The notes beneath the pieces are model-generated. The model was given only the letters and a program-made list of their open reading frames with translations. It was not told the DNA's origin and made no database searches. A stretch of 64,000 nucleotides of DNA, taken from contig CAVUDD010000004.1 of the NCBI GenBank assembly GCA_963740205.1, forward strand, positions 186,001 to 250,000. Direction: 5' to 3'. Each line of letters opens with the position of its first letter. Within the stretch, counting starts at the first letter, position 1. A program made the position numbers and the translations under genes. Below, one piece after another: positions 1 to 9,806 of the stretch. Source of the DNA: UBA2137 sp963740205. Lineage in GTDB: Bacteria > Pseudomonadota > Alphaproteobacteria > Micavibrionales > Micavibrionaceae.

Positions 1-49
1 ATGAAGTTTGATTCCAAGCTGCATCTGCAAAAAAGGCTAGTCTTTATAC

Positions 50-2929
50 ATGTTCAGAAAGCGTTTCCTTATTTCATCGGCATTAGTTTGCGTTGCTGGC
101 TTTTCGGCAGGTAGTTCGCATGCTGATAATTTTAAGACATCAGGTGAGTGGAAGGTTACTTCTGAAGACGCGCAGGGATATTGTACAGCCGTTCAGCCTT
201 TCAGCGGCAATACGTTTGTAACCATTGGCGAGCGTGATGATGGCGCGATGTCGATGGCGTTTGATTTTCAGAAATCTGTATTTCAAACAGGTAAGACACA
301 ATCTGCAAAAATTACAGCAGGATCTGTTTCTAGGACTTATAGTGCTAAGCCAAAGTCCGACAGTGCAATTGTGTTGGCGGTGGGAATTGATGATGCCTTT
401 CGTAAGGCAATAGCGCAATCACCAAAAATGACACTATCTGTAAATGGTCAAACTCACGATTTTGAACTCAGAAATTCTAGTAAAAGCCTTTCTATTCTAA
501 AAGAATGTATTCAAGCCTTGAGGCAGGCTCCTAAACAGGAGGTAATCGCTTCGGCTGTGCCAGTCGCATCCGTCCAGCCTGCAAAAATAGAAACAAAGCA
601 AACGAGTGAATCTCCTCAAAATGTTAGAGCTGTTGCTCCCGAGCCTACGCCTCAGAAATCTTCATCCGTTATTTCGACTGTGAATACATCGTCTTTGCAA
701 GAAGAGAATGAGAGACTTAAGAGTGCTCTTGCAGATACACGCCGTCAGTATGAAAATCTTTCGGCGGAAGGCAATTCAAGCGCACGTAATGCTGAAATGC
801 AGGAAAAAATCGGGCGCTATGAAAGGGAAATTCAAGAGCTAAAAAGTAAAGTTGATACGCAGTCCAAAGTTGTTGAGGCGCCTAGGGTGCCTGATGCTCA
901 ACTTGAGGCGATGAAAACAGAGCTAGCGGCCTCAAAAAGCAGGCAGATTGATCTTGAGGCTCAGCTTGCCGAGGTAAAAAACAGCAATTCAAACTCTATG
1001 ACAGCAGAGACACAGGCCATACAACAGAAATCCTCTGCATTGGAGGCTGAGAAAAACGCTATGCAATCTAAATTGATTGCTGCGGAAACAACGATTGCAA
1101 ATCTGCAGTCACAGTTGGTGGCAACATCAAAGGTTGATACTGTAACAAAGCCTGAGACAACGCAAAAAATTACTGAGCTTACATCTCAACTCAATCAGGC
1201 TAATACAGAAAAATTAGCGCTTGAATCTGAGTTGTCACAGGTGAGGGGAAAGTTAGATAACGTTAGCGCTCAGCAGCCAAAAATTTCACCTCAAGCGTTA
1301 CAGGAAATGCAGCAACAAACAGCATCACTTTCTGCCGAGAAACAGGCTGCCGAGACTAAACTTGTGGCGGCGGATACTACCATTGCAAATCTGCAGGCAC
1401 AGTTATCAGAAATGGCAAGGTTGAAAACTGATAATTTGAAATCAGAAGATTCTTCTCAGAAACTTGCTGCGTTAACGACGCAACTCAATCAGGCCAATTC
1501 GGAAAAAGTAGCTTTGCAAGCGCAATTGCAGGAAGCAAATACAAATCTTTCATCCTTGCAAAAGACATTGGACGAAACAAAATCTGCACCTGTTAAAAAC
1601 AATGTTGATACTGAAATTGTTTCAAGGCTTGAAAAAGAACTCTCAGAATTGAAAGTAAGAAATCAAACTCTTTCACAAAATTTAGCTGAGGCTAATAAGG
1701 TTAATAATGTTACCCCCAGTCCTGATGCACAGATACTGGCAAAGTTACAGAGTGAAGTCGGTTCGCTTGAAGCAGAAAATCAATCACTTAAAGCAAAGGT
1801 GGGGGAGCTTAACCGTAACTTAATTGAAAACTCTGCCGAAATGGCTTCTGTTAAGGATATTAAGGAACGAAGCCCGGAGACGAATTCCTTGCGCGCAAAT
1901 CTTCAGGAGTCACGCCAGCAACTTGATCGTCTTTTAGATGAAAATGCAGCATTAAGTGCCGATTTGGAGAAGCTCAGAAATAACGCTGACCAGCAAGTGG
2001 CATCTGCTACATCAGGCGATTGGAATTTGGAGCAAGCAACACGTCGTTACCAAGAGGCGCAACGTGAAATTAGACGTTTAGGCTCTCTACTAGAACAACA
2101 AAGAGGTAAGTGCGAGGCAGAGAAGAAGGATATTGAATATATGCTTTTTGATCCAGAGATTGCCGATCGCGAACAAATCTCACAATTACAATCTATGGAG
2201 GCGGAGTTAATTGAAGCCAAATCTCGCATACGCGAATTGGAAAACCAATATGGTCTTGCACCTTCAAACATAGCAAACGCACCTTCGCCATATGCGCCAC
2301 CACAAGAAATCGCTGTGACCAGCCCGCGTGTTGATGTGCCTTCGGTGACATCCGTGCCTGTAGGGGGCGCTGCTGCAAGGGTTAGTGCTAATCCAACAAT
2401 ATCCGTTACTCCTCAAGAACCTGTAGTGAGAGAGGCGCCAGTCCAAAGAGTGACGACAATCGCTCCAGTTGCTCCTCAGCCTACTATTACATCTTCAACT
2501 CAATCAGGATTTAAAGGGTTACTTGATAAAGCCGGTGTTAGATATAATAGCCTTGCTACTAATGTAGGATCTGCAAAAGACAGCACAACATGGAAAATAG
2601 GCAATGGACTTTTTGGAACAGCGCGCAGTGTGCCTGTTCAAGGTTCTTTTGAAACAATGGTTAGGAGTTACATTCAAACCGCAGAGGGGCGTTGTGGTGG
2701 CGAATTTGCCGCTATTCCAGTCTCTACTGGTAATGCACAGGCCGGTGCACAGCGTGAGGCTTATGAGATAGCGTGTGTAAATGGAGCTGGTGGTTTGTCT
2801 GCCTCATTATTGTTTTATCAGCAAGGTAACCAGTTTGTGAGTATTGCTCATGAGGGTGGTACGTCGCAGATGGAACAGGCTATGGAAGCACGTGACAGTC
2901 TGGATAGAACACTCCAAAGTTCTTCTTAA
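50..2929 (+). CDS. Exported coiled-coil protein of unknown function
   Basis: I do not recognise this 959-residue protein. Residues 1-25 look like a Sec signal peptide ending SSHA, so it is probably periplasmic. Residues ~27-155 form a small domain with two cysteines (GYC and KEC), loosely like invasion-associated-locus-B-type domains (weak). Residues ~215-735 are almost continuous coiled coil with regular Leu/Glu/Gln/Lys heptads and an internal repeat of about 97 residues (DNA ~1080-1250 and ~1370-1540). A Pro/Val-rich linker at ~740-830 leads to a C-terminal domain with two more cysteines (GRCGG and IACVNG). It ends 4 nt into the convergent phaR gene. A role in envelope organisation is inference. 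Confidence 0.7.
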   Translation: MFRKRFLISSALVCVAGFSAGSSHADNFKTSGEWKVTSEDAQGYCTAVQPFSGNTFVTIGERDDGAMSMAFDFQKSVFQTGKTQSAKITAGSVSRTYSAKPKSDSAIVLAVGIDDAFRKAIAQSPKMTLSVNGQTHDFELRNSSKSLSILKECIQALRQAPKQEVIASAVPVASVQPAKIETKQTSESPQNVRAVAPEPTPQKSSSVISTVNTSSLQEENERLKSALADTRRQYENLSAEGNSSARNAEMQEKIGRYEREIQELKSKVDTQSKVVEAPRVPDAQLEAMKTELAASKSRQIDLEAQLAEVKNSNSNSMTAETQAIQQKSSALEAEKNAMQSKLIAAETTIANLQSQLVATSKVDTVTKPETTQKITELTSQLNQANTEKLALESELSQVRGKLDNVSAQQPKISPQALQEMQQQTASLSAEKQAAETKLVAADTTIANLQAQLSEMARLKTDNLKSEDSSQKLAALTTQLNQANSEKVALQAQLQEANTNLSSLQKTLDETKSAPVKNNVDTEIVSRLEKELSELKVRNQTLSQNLAEANKVNNVTPSPDAQILAKLQSEVGSLEAENQSLKAKVGELNRNLIENSAEMASVKDIKERSPETNSLRANLQESRQQLDRLLDENAALSADLEKLRNNADQQVASATSGDWNLEQATRRYQEAQREIRRLGSLLEQQRGKCEAEKKDIEYMLFDPEIADREQISQLQSMEAELIEAKSRIRELENQYGLAPSNIANAPSPYAPPQEIAVTSPRVDVPSVTSVPVGGAAARVSANPTISVTPQEPVVREAPVQRVTTIAPVAPQPTITSSTQSGFKGLLDKAGVRYNSLATNVGSAKDSTTWKIGNGLFGTARSVPVQGSFETMVRSYIQTAEGRCGGEFAAIPVSTGNAQAGAQREAYEIACVNGAGGLSASLLFYQQGNQFVSIAHEGGTSQMEQAMEARDSLDRTLQSSS

Positions 2930-3297
2930 GTCTGAGTATTCTCATCTTTTGTCGGCAGTAGATGGCTGGTTAGTTCTTCTCTATTATCAAGAAAATCACC
3001 AATGGATTTTTCTAAGTATTCAGGGAGTAAGGGTTGTAATTTATCGCCGTATAAGCTGATGGTTTTTTTGAGGAAAGGCAGTGTAAAATGACTTCCTGCT
3101 TTTGAGTCCTTTTCTACGACAATCTGTATAAGAACTTGTTTTGTTAAGTCTTTTCCAGTTTTTGCATCAAGAACAACAAAGTCATAGTCCTCCTTTACCA
3201 TCTCGTAGAGATCTTCGAGTGTCACGTATGAGCTGCGCCCAGTATCATATAGGCGCCTATTCGCGTATTTTTTCACCACGGTAGGTTTTTTCTGCAT
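2926..3297 (-). CDS. phaR: Polyhydroxyalkanoate synthesis repressor PhaR
   Basis: The N-terminal motif VKKYANRRLYDT is the hallmark of the PHB/PHA accumulation regulator domain, followed by the accumulation domain (VLDAKTGKDLTKQVL). Family members bind DNA and PHB and repress phasin genes. At 123 residues it is shorter than many family members, which usually carry a longer C-terminal tail. No phaA, phaB, phaC or phasin gene lies in the window, so it works in trans or as an orphan regulator. It is convergent with the upstream coiled-coil gene (4-nt overlap) and divergent from asmA across ~115 nt. Confidence 0.88.
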   Translation of the reverse strand: MQKKPTVVKKYANRRLYDTGRSSYVTLEDLYEMVKEDYDFVVLDAKTGKDLTKQVLIQIVVEKDSKAGSHFTLPFLKKTISLYGDKLQPLLPEYLEKSIGDFLDNREELTSHLLPTKDENTQT

Positions 3298-3412
3298 AAA
3301 TCAAATTATAATGCAGAATTTTGTGCAATGCAAACAAGATGCTTGCCCTTTATTTTCTCTAGAAAAAGACTATAACGTTACTACATAGATTGAATTTACA
3401 AAGGGGATTTAA

Positions 3413-6400
3413 ATGAAGGTCAAGGTGCTTTCCGGAATATTGGCATTGGTTACGATTATACTTGTTGGAGCTGTTGTCGCACCTTCATTCGTTGATTGGT
3501 CGAAATATAAAGAAACTATCAAAAATGAAATCCAAGCAAAATCTGGCTATACAGTAAATATCGATGGCGACCTTTCATTGGCTGTTTTGCCATTTCCACA
3601 TTTAAAAGCAGAACAAGTAACAATCTTAAATGACGCTACACAGCTTGTGTCGGTTGATGAGGCCGAAGTGAGCGTTGATCTTCTTCCTCTGCTTTCCAAA
3701 AATATTTCGATTAAATCTGTCAATTTGGTTAAGCCCATCATAACGCTTGCCACAGATGTTAACGGCAAAGGTAGCTGGGTTGTCGAGAGCGCAGAAAAAG
3801 TTGAAGGTAAAATCAAACAAGAGACGACTGAAAATAAGGAAGAGTCCAAAGGCGAAGAGCCAAAGGAAACAAATTTCAAAATTTCCTCGCTGGAAGTCAC
3901 AGACGGAAAGCTTGTTTACAGAGACGGAATTAAAGGCGCAACAACCACACTTGAAAAAGTCAATATGACTGGTGAAATGGATAGTCTGCAAGGGCCCTTT
4001 GAGGTTGATGGTTCTGCAATTTATAACGGACGACCTGTTGCAATAGATTTAGAAACTGAAGCCATAGAGAATGGCAATATGCCTATAGATTTGGCATTTT
4101 CGGCCGATGATAAAGCTATTGAAGGTGAGTTTGATGGCAAGGTTAATCAAATAAATAAATCTGTTGAAGGAAAATTTTCTGTCAAAGGTGATGACTTTAC
4201 AAAATATGGTGGAGCAATTGCGCCGGGTCCATTTTCGGCTTCTGGTGAAATGGCCTTTGGTGGTGACACATTAGTTCTAAATGATCTTGAGGCAGCGCTT
4301 GCAGGTCTAGAGTTTGCGGGTGACATCAAGGCACTTAGTAACAAACAATTCCAGTTTAATCTAAAGGAAACCACAGGTAAAAAAGGTAATGGCACGCTTG
4401 GGCAAGCATTAGCAGGAGCCAATGTTAAGGCTGATTTGACCTTACTTGAACAAGCAGTGGACATTTCTTCATATACTGCAAAATTGAATGGTTCTTCATT
4501 AAGTGGCCGCGGTAAATATAGTTTTGCTAGCGAAGCAACGCCAGCAGCTCTGACTTTAGCAATGAATGCTGACAGTCTTAATATTGATCAGTGGATGGGG
4601 CTTTCAAATTCAATGCAAAATTCTGGTGAGAAGAAGACAGATAAAAAAGCATCTGAGAAGTCTTCACCAAAAGGTTTCTCAATTCCAATGAATTTAGATT
4701 TGGACGCTGCAATTGGGTCTTTGGTTTATCAGGGTAAGGCTTATCAAAATGTTAAGGCTGATATAACTTCAAAATCTAATGCATTGCGCATTGCAGGGGC
4801 TTCATTGCAAACAGCGTTTGGCACCTCTGGTTCTGCGACTGGTACTATTGGTAATACTCAAAATTTGAGTGGGCTTGATCTAAACCTTCAAATGAAAACG
4901 GCAGATATAGAAAAGCTAGCTCAAAGCTACGGCGTTAAAATGCCTGAATCAAATGTTACTGTTGGGGCATTAGAGGCAGATACGACATTAAAAGGTTCGC
5001 TTGATGCCTTACAATTCTCTGCAAAAGGTAAAGGTAAGGGGTTGGTTATTACTGCTAGCGGTACAGCACAAAACCCTATGAGTAATTTGAAAATTGATAA
5101 TCTGGCTCTTCGTGTCCAGCACCCAAATATGGTTCAGGCCATACAGATTGCCAATCCTTCATTTTCAATGGGACGTTACTGGCAAAAGCCTCTGGACATA
5201 GAGACATCTTTGTCTTTGGCTGAGAAGGTTATTTCACTTGCTAGCTTGAAAGGGAAGGCTGGGCCTGTTGATATCAACTCTGCCAATATGACCATTAATA
5301 CTGGTGGCGCTGTTCCTTCTGTGACTGGTGATTTAAATCTTGGGTCTTTGGTATTGCCAGGGACTTCTACAAAAACAGCCAATCAGGCATCTGCAAAATC
5401 AAGTGGCGGATCAAACAGCTCTTCATCCGATAATGGCCGTTGGTCACCACAACCCATTGATTCAAAATGGATGAGTGCGGTTAAGTTGGATTTGGATATA
5501 AAGGCGCAATCCATTGCACAAAACCGTTGGATATTAAGCTCTCCTTCATTGGATGTGACGCTTGCTGACGGGGTAATGAATATTGCATCCCTAAAAGCTG
5601 GCTTATTTGGTGGCTCTGTTAATATGGATGGTCAAATTAAAGGTGCGGGAAATGGGCAAGGATTTTCTTCAATTTCTTGGAATTCACAGGCCAGCACAAT
5701 TGATGGTCGCAAGCTTTATGAGGCGATAGTTAACAAATCTACTGATTTAATTTCTGGGCGTATAACATCTGGCTCTGAACAATTGACAACAGCAGGGGCA
5801 TCAATGAGTGCGCTTATCCAAAATCTGAATGGTAATGCTAAGGTCAATGGCGAAAATATAGTTATTAAAGGCATAGATATTGCTGGTCTTGCAGGCGCAT
5901 TATCTGATGATATTAAGCCAGGTGAGACGGTTCAAGGTCTTTTGACTTCATCCATTTACAAAGGTGATACAAGCTTTGACACAATGGAGGGTAACTTTGA
6001 TATCACAAAGGGTATCGTAAACTTGAACCCTTTATTTCTCGATGGGGGTCGGGCGCGTTTTGATGTTACCGGTCGTGTTAATTTGCCTGACTGGACACTA
6101 AATGTAATTAACAAAGTGACTGTCAAAAATTCTGATGTTCCTCCTTTTGATATTTCTTTCAGTGGCTCCCTCAGTAATCCAAAGCGACTTGGCGGAGATA
6201 TTCTCGAAGATTATCTGCAACGTAAAATTGAGCGTAAAGTTGGTAAATTGCTTCAGGATAATGGTATAGCCGAAAAAATTAACAGCAAGTTGGGTATTCC
6301 TTTATTGGGAGGAGCCAAAGAGGCAACCCCAGAAACGGCAACTGAACCGGCATCTGGAGCTAGCACAACTGAAACAGCACCCGAAGAGCCTGTTGAGCAA

Positions 6401-6457
6401 AAGCAGATAACACCTGAAGATCTACTTCGTGGTGCGGTCGGTGAATTTTTACGCTAA
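3413..6457 (+). CDS. AsmA-family inner-membrane protein
   Basis: The 1014-residue product starts with one transmembrane helix (residues ~6-26, ending VVAPSFVDWSKYK), followed by the AsmA N-terminal domain (GYTVNIDGDLSL, FPHLKAEQVTI). The C-terminal AsmA-like beta-rich domain includes DLNLGSLVLPG and RARFDVTGRVNLPDWTL, and there is a low-complexity Lys/Glu/Thr tail. AsmA proteins are bridge-like inner-membrane proteins implicated in outer-membrane phospholipid transport and assembly. AAGGGG lies 7 nt before the ATG. The Glu/Lys-rich stretch at residues ~125-155 and a Ser-rich one near 665 look like linkers. Confidence 0.9.
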   Translation: MKVKVLSGILALVTIILVGAVVAPSFVDWSKYKETIKNEIQAKSGYTVNIDGDLSLAVLPFPHLKAEQVTILNDATQLVSVDEAEVSVDLLPLLSKNISIKSVNLVKPIITLATDVNGKGSWVVESAEKVEGKIKQETTENKEESKGEEPKETNFKISSLEVTDGKLVYRDGIKGATTTLEKVNMTGEMDSLQGPFEVDGSAIYNGRPVAIDLETEAIENGNMPIDLAFSADDKAIEGEFDGKVNQINKSVEGKFSVKGDDFTKYGGAIAPGPFSASGEMAFGGDTLVLNDLEAALAGLEFAGDIKALSNKQFQFNLKETTGKKGNGTLGQALAGANVKADLTLLEQAVDISSYTAKLNGSSLSGRGKYSFASEATPAALTLAMNADSLNIDQWMGLSNSMQNSGEKKTDKKASEKSSPKGFSIPMNLDLDAAIGSLVYQGKAYQNVKADITSKSNALRIAGASLQTAFGTSGSATGTIGNTQNLSGLDLNLQMKTADIEKLAQSYGVKMPESNVTVGALEADTTLKGSLDALQFSAKGKGKGLVITASGTAQNPMSNLKIDNLALRVQHPNMVQAIQIANPSFSMGRYWQKPLDIETSLSLAEKVISLASLKGKAGPVDINSANMTINTGGAVPSVTGDLNLGSLVLPGTSTKTANQASAKSSGGSNSSSSDNGRWSPQPIDSKWMSAVKLDLDIKAQSIAQNRWILSSPSLDVTLADGVMNIASLKAGLFGGSVNMDGQIKGAGNGQGFSSISWNSQASTIDGRKLYEAIVNKSTDLISGRITSGSEQLTTAGASMSALIQNLNGNAKVNGENIVIKGIDIAGLAGALSDDIKPGETVQGLLTSSIYKGDTSFDTMEGNFDITKGIVNLNPLFLDGGRARFDVTGRVNLPDWTLNVINKVTVKNSDVPPFDISFSGSLSNPKRLGGDILEDYLQRKIERKVGKLLQDNGIAEKINSKLGIPLLGGAKEATPETATEPASGASTTETAPEEPVEQKQITPEDLLRGAVGEFLR

Positions 6458-6718
6458 TTATTTTCGTAATCGGTGAAGTATATAAAGTCTCAAGGCACTT
6501 GAAAGGCTTATTGCTCCTCGTACTTCGTCAACCTTTGAAATAAGCGCGTTAAGTGAGACCTTTTCTGTTTCTGCAATTGATTTGATTTCTATCCAAAACG
6601 GTTCTTCCAAAGAAACACTTGTGCGGTGCCCGTTCAAGGTCACAGAGCGTTTAAGAACAGGCGCAGAAAAAAGCGCCTTTAGCTTTTCGGTTTGACCATT
6701 TCTTCCGGTTTGATCCAT
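6458..6718 (-). CDS. Ribbon-helix-helix domain protein
   Basis: The core VLKRSVTLNGHRTSVSLEEP followed by FWIEIKSIAE and ALRLYILHRL matches the alphaproteobacterial RHH_4 domain family (Arc-like small DNA-binding fold). Eighty-six residues is near the usual length. The chosen ATG lies inside the 3' end of fumC (40-nt overlap in the same direction), which suggests co-transcription with fumC; no later in-frame ATG precedes the domain. The family has no settled biological role. Confidence 0.75.
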   Translation of the reverse strand: MDQTGRNGQTEKLKALFSAPVLKRSVTLNGHRTSVSLEEPFWIEIKSIAETEKVSLNALISKVDEVRGAISLSSALRLYILHRLRK

Positions 6719-8100
6719 TTGTCAAATTGCTCTTCTGTTAAAAGTTTAAGCTCTATGCCCGCTTGCTTGAGTGTAGTGCCATCCTGATGCGCCTTTTTAG
6801 CAATCTTGGCAGCATTATCATAACCGATATGCGGGTTGAGTGCAGTTACGAGCATCAAGCTTTCGTTTAGCAATGTGTTGATACGTTCTTTATTGGCCTC
6901 GATGCCAACAACACAATTATCTGTAAAGCTATTGCAGGCATCACCCAGAAGGCGAATAGACTGCAACACGTTATAAATCATAACAGGTTTAAAGACATTC
7001 AACTCAAAATGACCGTTTGATCCTGCGATAGTAACGGCGACATGATTACCCATTACTTGAGCACAGACCATTGTTAAGGCTTCACACTGTGTAGGGTTAA
7101 CTTTACCAGGCATAATAGATGAGCCTGGCTCGTTAGCTGGTAGGGATATTTCTCCTATACCGCAACGAGGGCCTGAGCCTAGAAGGCGGACATCATTTGC
7201 TATCTTCATCAATGATGTTGCAAGAACGTTTAATGCACCTGATAGTTCTACCATTGCATCATGTGCGGCCAATGCTTCAAATTTATTAGGAGCTGTTTTG
7301 AAGGGTAGTTTTGTAATGGTGGCAATATGTTCAGCAAAAATTTCTGCAAAGCCCGCTGTAGAATTAATACCTGTTCCAACAGCAGTGCCACCTTGCGCCA
7401 ACTCCATAACTCGCGGAAGAGTGTTCTTAATGCGCTCAATACCATATTTAATTTGTTGCGCGTAGCCTGAAAATTCCTGACCGAGTGTTAGTGGAGTGGC
7501 ATCTTGCAAATGTGTTCTACCAATTTTTACAATATCCGAAAAATCTCTCGCTTTACTATCCAACGCCTCATGGAGCTTTTGAAGGGCAGGGATAAGAAGA
7601 TGATGAACTTGCTCACCTGAAGAAATCGACATAGCGGTTGGAAATGTATCATTAGATGACTGGCTCATATTCACATGATCATTTGGATGAACAGGATCTT
7701 TACCGCCCCGCTTACCTATAAGTAACTCATTGGCAAGTCCTGCAATAACCTCGTTACTGTTCATGTTGGATTGTGTGCCCGATCCTGTCTGCCAGACAAC
7801 AAGGGGAAATTCAGCATTGCGCGCCCCGCCAATAACCTCATCTGCTGCGCGCATGATGGCTTGTCCCAATTTTTCATCTAACTTGCCTTGCTCCATATTA
7901 GTCATGGCGGCAGCTTTTTTAATAAGGCCAAGCGCACGAATAAGGGGTACAGGCATGGTTTCTGTACCGATTTTAAAGTTTTCGCGTGAGCGCTGTGTTT
8001 GTGCCCCCCAATAATTATCTGCTGGCACGTCTATTTTTCCAATTGAATCTGACTCTTCTCTAATGCGTGATGAAGAAGGATTGGGGGCGGATTGTGTCAT
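6679..8100 (-). CDS. fumC: Fumarate hydratase class II
   Basis: The 473-residue product carries the fumarase/aspartase superfamily signature GSSIMPGKVNPTQCEA and the substrate-site motifs SGTQSNMNSNEV and GRTHLQDATPLTLGQE. It is a cytosolic TCA-cycle enzyme that hydrates fumarate to L-malate and does not need an iron-sulfur cluster. The length is a little above the usual ~463 because of an N-terminal extension. GGAAAG precedes the ATG. Transcription runs toward the ribbon-helix-helix gene, whose start it overlaps, and diverges from the MurQ-like gene. Confidence 0.96.
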   Translation of the reverse strand: MTQSAPNPSSSRIREESDSIGKIDVPADNYWGAQTQRSRENFKIGTETMPVPLIRALGLIKKAAAMTNMEQGKLDEKLGQAIMRAADEVIGGARNAEFPLVVWQTGSGTQSNMNSNEVIAGLANELLIGKRGGKDPVHPNDHVNMSQSSNDTFPTAMSISSGEQVHHLLIPALQKLHEALDSKARDFSDIVKIGRTHLQDATPLTLGQEFSGYAQQIKYGIERIKNTLPRVMELAQGGTAVGTGINSTAGFAEIFAEHIATITKLPFKTAPNKFEALAAHDAMVELSGALNVLATSLMKIANDVRLLGSGPRCGIGEISLPANEPGSSIMPGKVNPTQCEALTMVCAQVMGNHVAVTIAGSNGHFELNVFKPVMIYNVLQSIRLLGDACNSFTDNCVVGIEANKERINTLLNESLMLVTALNPHIGYDNAAKIAKKAHQDGTTLKQAGIELKLLTEEQFDKWIKPEEMVKPKS

Positions 8101-8211
8101 GGGTATTTCTTTCCATTTGTTTTCTAATTAGACTTTTGAAAGACCATGAACATTAAACATCAAGAAGGTTATGACGCAAGACAGTTTTTAAAATCTGTTC
8201 TATAAAGTGAA

Positions 8212-9806
8212 ATGATGGAAAATTTATCAAAACTTAAAACTGAACAGGTTCACCCTGAATCTAGAGGAATACATAAAAAAAGCGCAGGTGAGCTACTGCG
8301 CCTGCTATTTAAGTATCAGTTAAGAACAGTTGATGTTGTTGAGGCTCAAATTAATGAGATTGCAGAAATAGCCAATCAGGTTTCTAAAAAATTAAAAACA
8401 TCAAATGGTCGTATATATGGTGTAGGTGCTGGGACATCTATCAGATTACTGGTTCAATCTTTGATAGAGGTTCAACACACGGATTCCCAAGAGAGCGAGT
8501 TGAGTTTGTTATAACAGGTGGACGCGAGGGTCTTATCACACCAAGGGACGAGGCGGAGGATAGCGAAGAAATTCCAGCGCAACGTATTCGTAAGCTCGGT
8601 TTAAATGAAAACGATATCCTCATAGGTGCTTCTGCAAGCGGACGAACACCGTTCGTTATAGGTGGCTTAAGAGAGGCCAATAGATTGGGCGCAACAACGA
8701 TTTCGATTGCGAATAATCCCAATTCTCCAATAAGCCAAATTTCAAATCATTCACTTTTTCTTGATACAGAGCCTGAGCCCGTAGGTGGATCGACTAGAAT
8801 GAATGCTGGAACTGCTCAAAAGATTTGCCTCGACTTATTAATGAATGGAATCGTTTTTGGTCTTGGAATGGTGAGCCAACAAAGCCTTGATGAGCTAGTG
8901 GAATATACACCATCTTATAAAAGTAATTCGATTACCAATATGAAGGAATTTCTGATGTGTCTTTTGAATCATGAGAGGCAATCAATTAAGTCCATTGGTA
9001 ACAATATAGAAGCGCTTGTTCCTGCAGTGGAATGTGTAGCTAGACAATTAGGTGATAAGCAAGGCAATCTTCTTGTTGCGGGCGCGGGGACTACTGCACG
9101 AGCGATGGTGCAGGAACAAGCAGAGCTCTATCCAACCTTTGGATTTTCTCTTGGTCGTACAAAATTTGGTATAGCGGGTGGGAACGAGGCGTTGCTTAGG
9201 GATTATCACGAATTAACAAATCAGGATGGCGCATCAGATAATTTAGTAAAAAAGTTCGAACCTACGAATAATGATGTCTGTCTTCTGGGTTCCGTTAGTG
9301 GAAACACAAAATTCACTAACTATCTTGCTGAAAAACTTAAGGCAACCAATACACCTACAATAGGATTTTGTAATTCTGCAGAGGGAAAATTATTAAGATT
9401 GGTAGATATCCCAGTTTTACTGAAAACATCTAATAAACCTGGTGGTAAGTTAACGCGACTAGGTGCAGGAACTGCGCATAAAGTGGCGCTAAATATCATT
9501 ACTACCTCTGCAATGATACTGATGGGACATGTTTATGATGGTTATATGATTGACGTTAAATTATTTTGCGAAAAGCTTGTTCAGCGTGCAACGAGAATGG
9601 TTTCTGATTTATCTGGATCTGATGAGCAATCAGCAAGAGCGTCGCTTGAATTAACGGCTAAAGAAAAGTTTGATTGGAGTGTAACAAAAGCGGTTCTGCA
9701 TCAATTTGGTATATTACCTGGAAATTTTGAGCAGTTTATAAGAGAAAAAGGTAAGGGCAAATCAAGTGTGGCCATAGAGGCTGCCAAAAGTTTAAACGTC
9801 AATTAA
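8212..9806 (+). pseudogene. Double-SIS MurQ-like protein, frameshifted
   Basis: Two reading frames join into one ~530-residue protein. The first (8212 to ~8460) starts with the MurQ-like LKTEQVHPESRGI and GAGTSIRLLVQ. The second continues as GFPRERVEFVITGGREG and GASASGRTPFVIGG with the etherase motif GSTRMNAGTAQK. The break is at a T run near 8460, where one extra T restores the frame. A second SIS unit follows (AGAGTTARAMVQ, LTRLGAGTAHK, GHVYDGYMIDV). MurQ cleaves the lactyl ether of N-acetylmuramate 6-phosphate in peptidoglycan recycling and is normally ~300 residues with one SIS domain. The tandem layout resembles eukaryotic glucokinase regulatory protein. In domain 1 the first catalytic Glu position aligns with Asp; in domain 2 it aligns with Glu. 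Confidence 0.8.
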
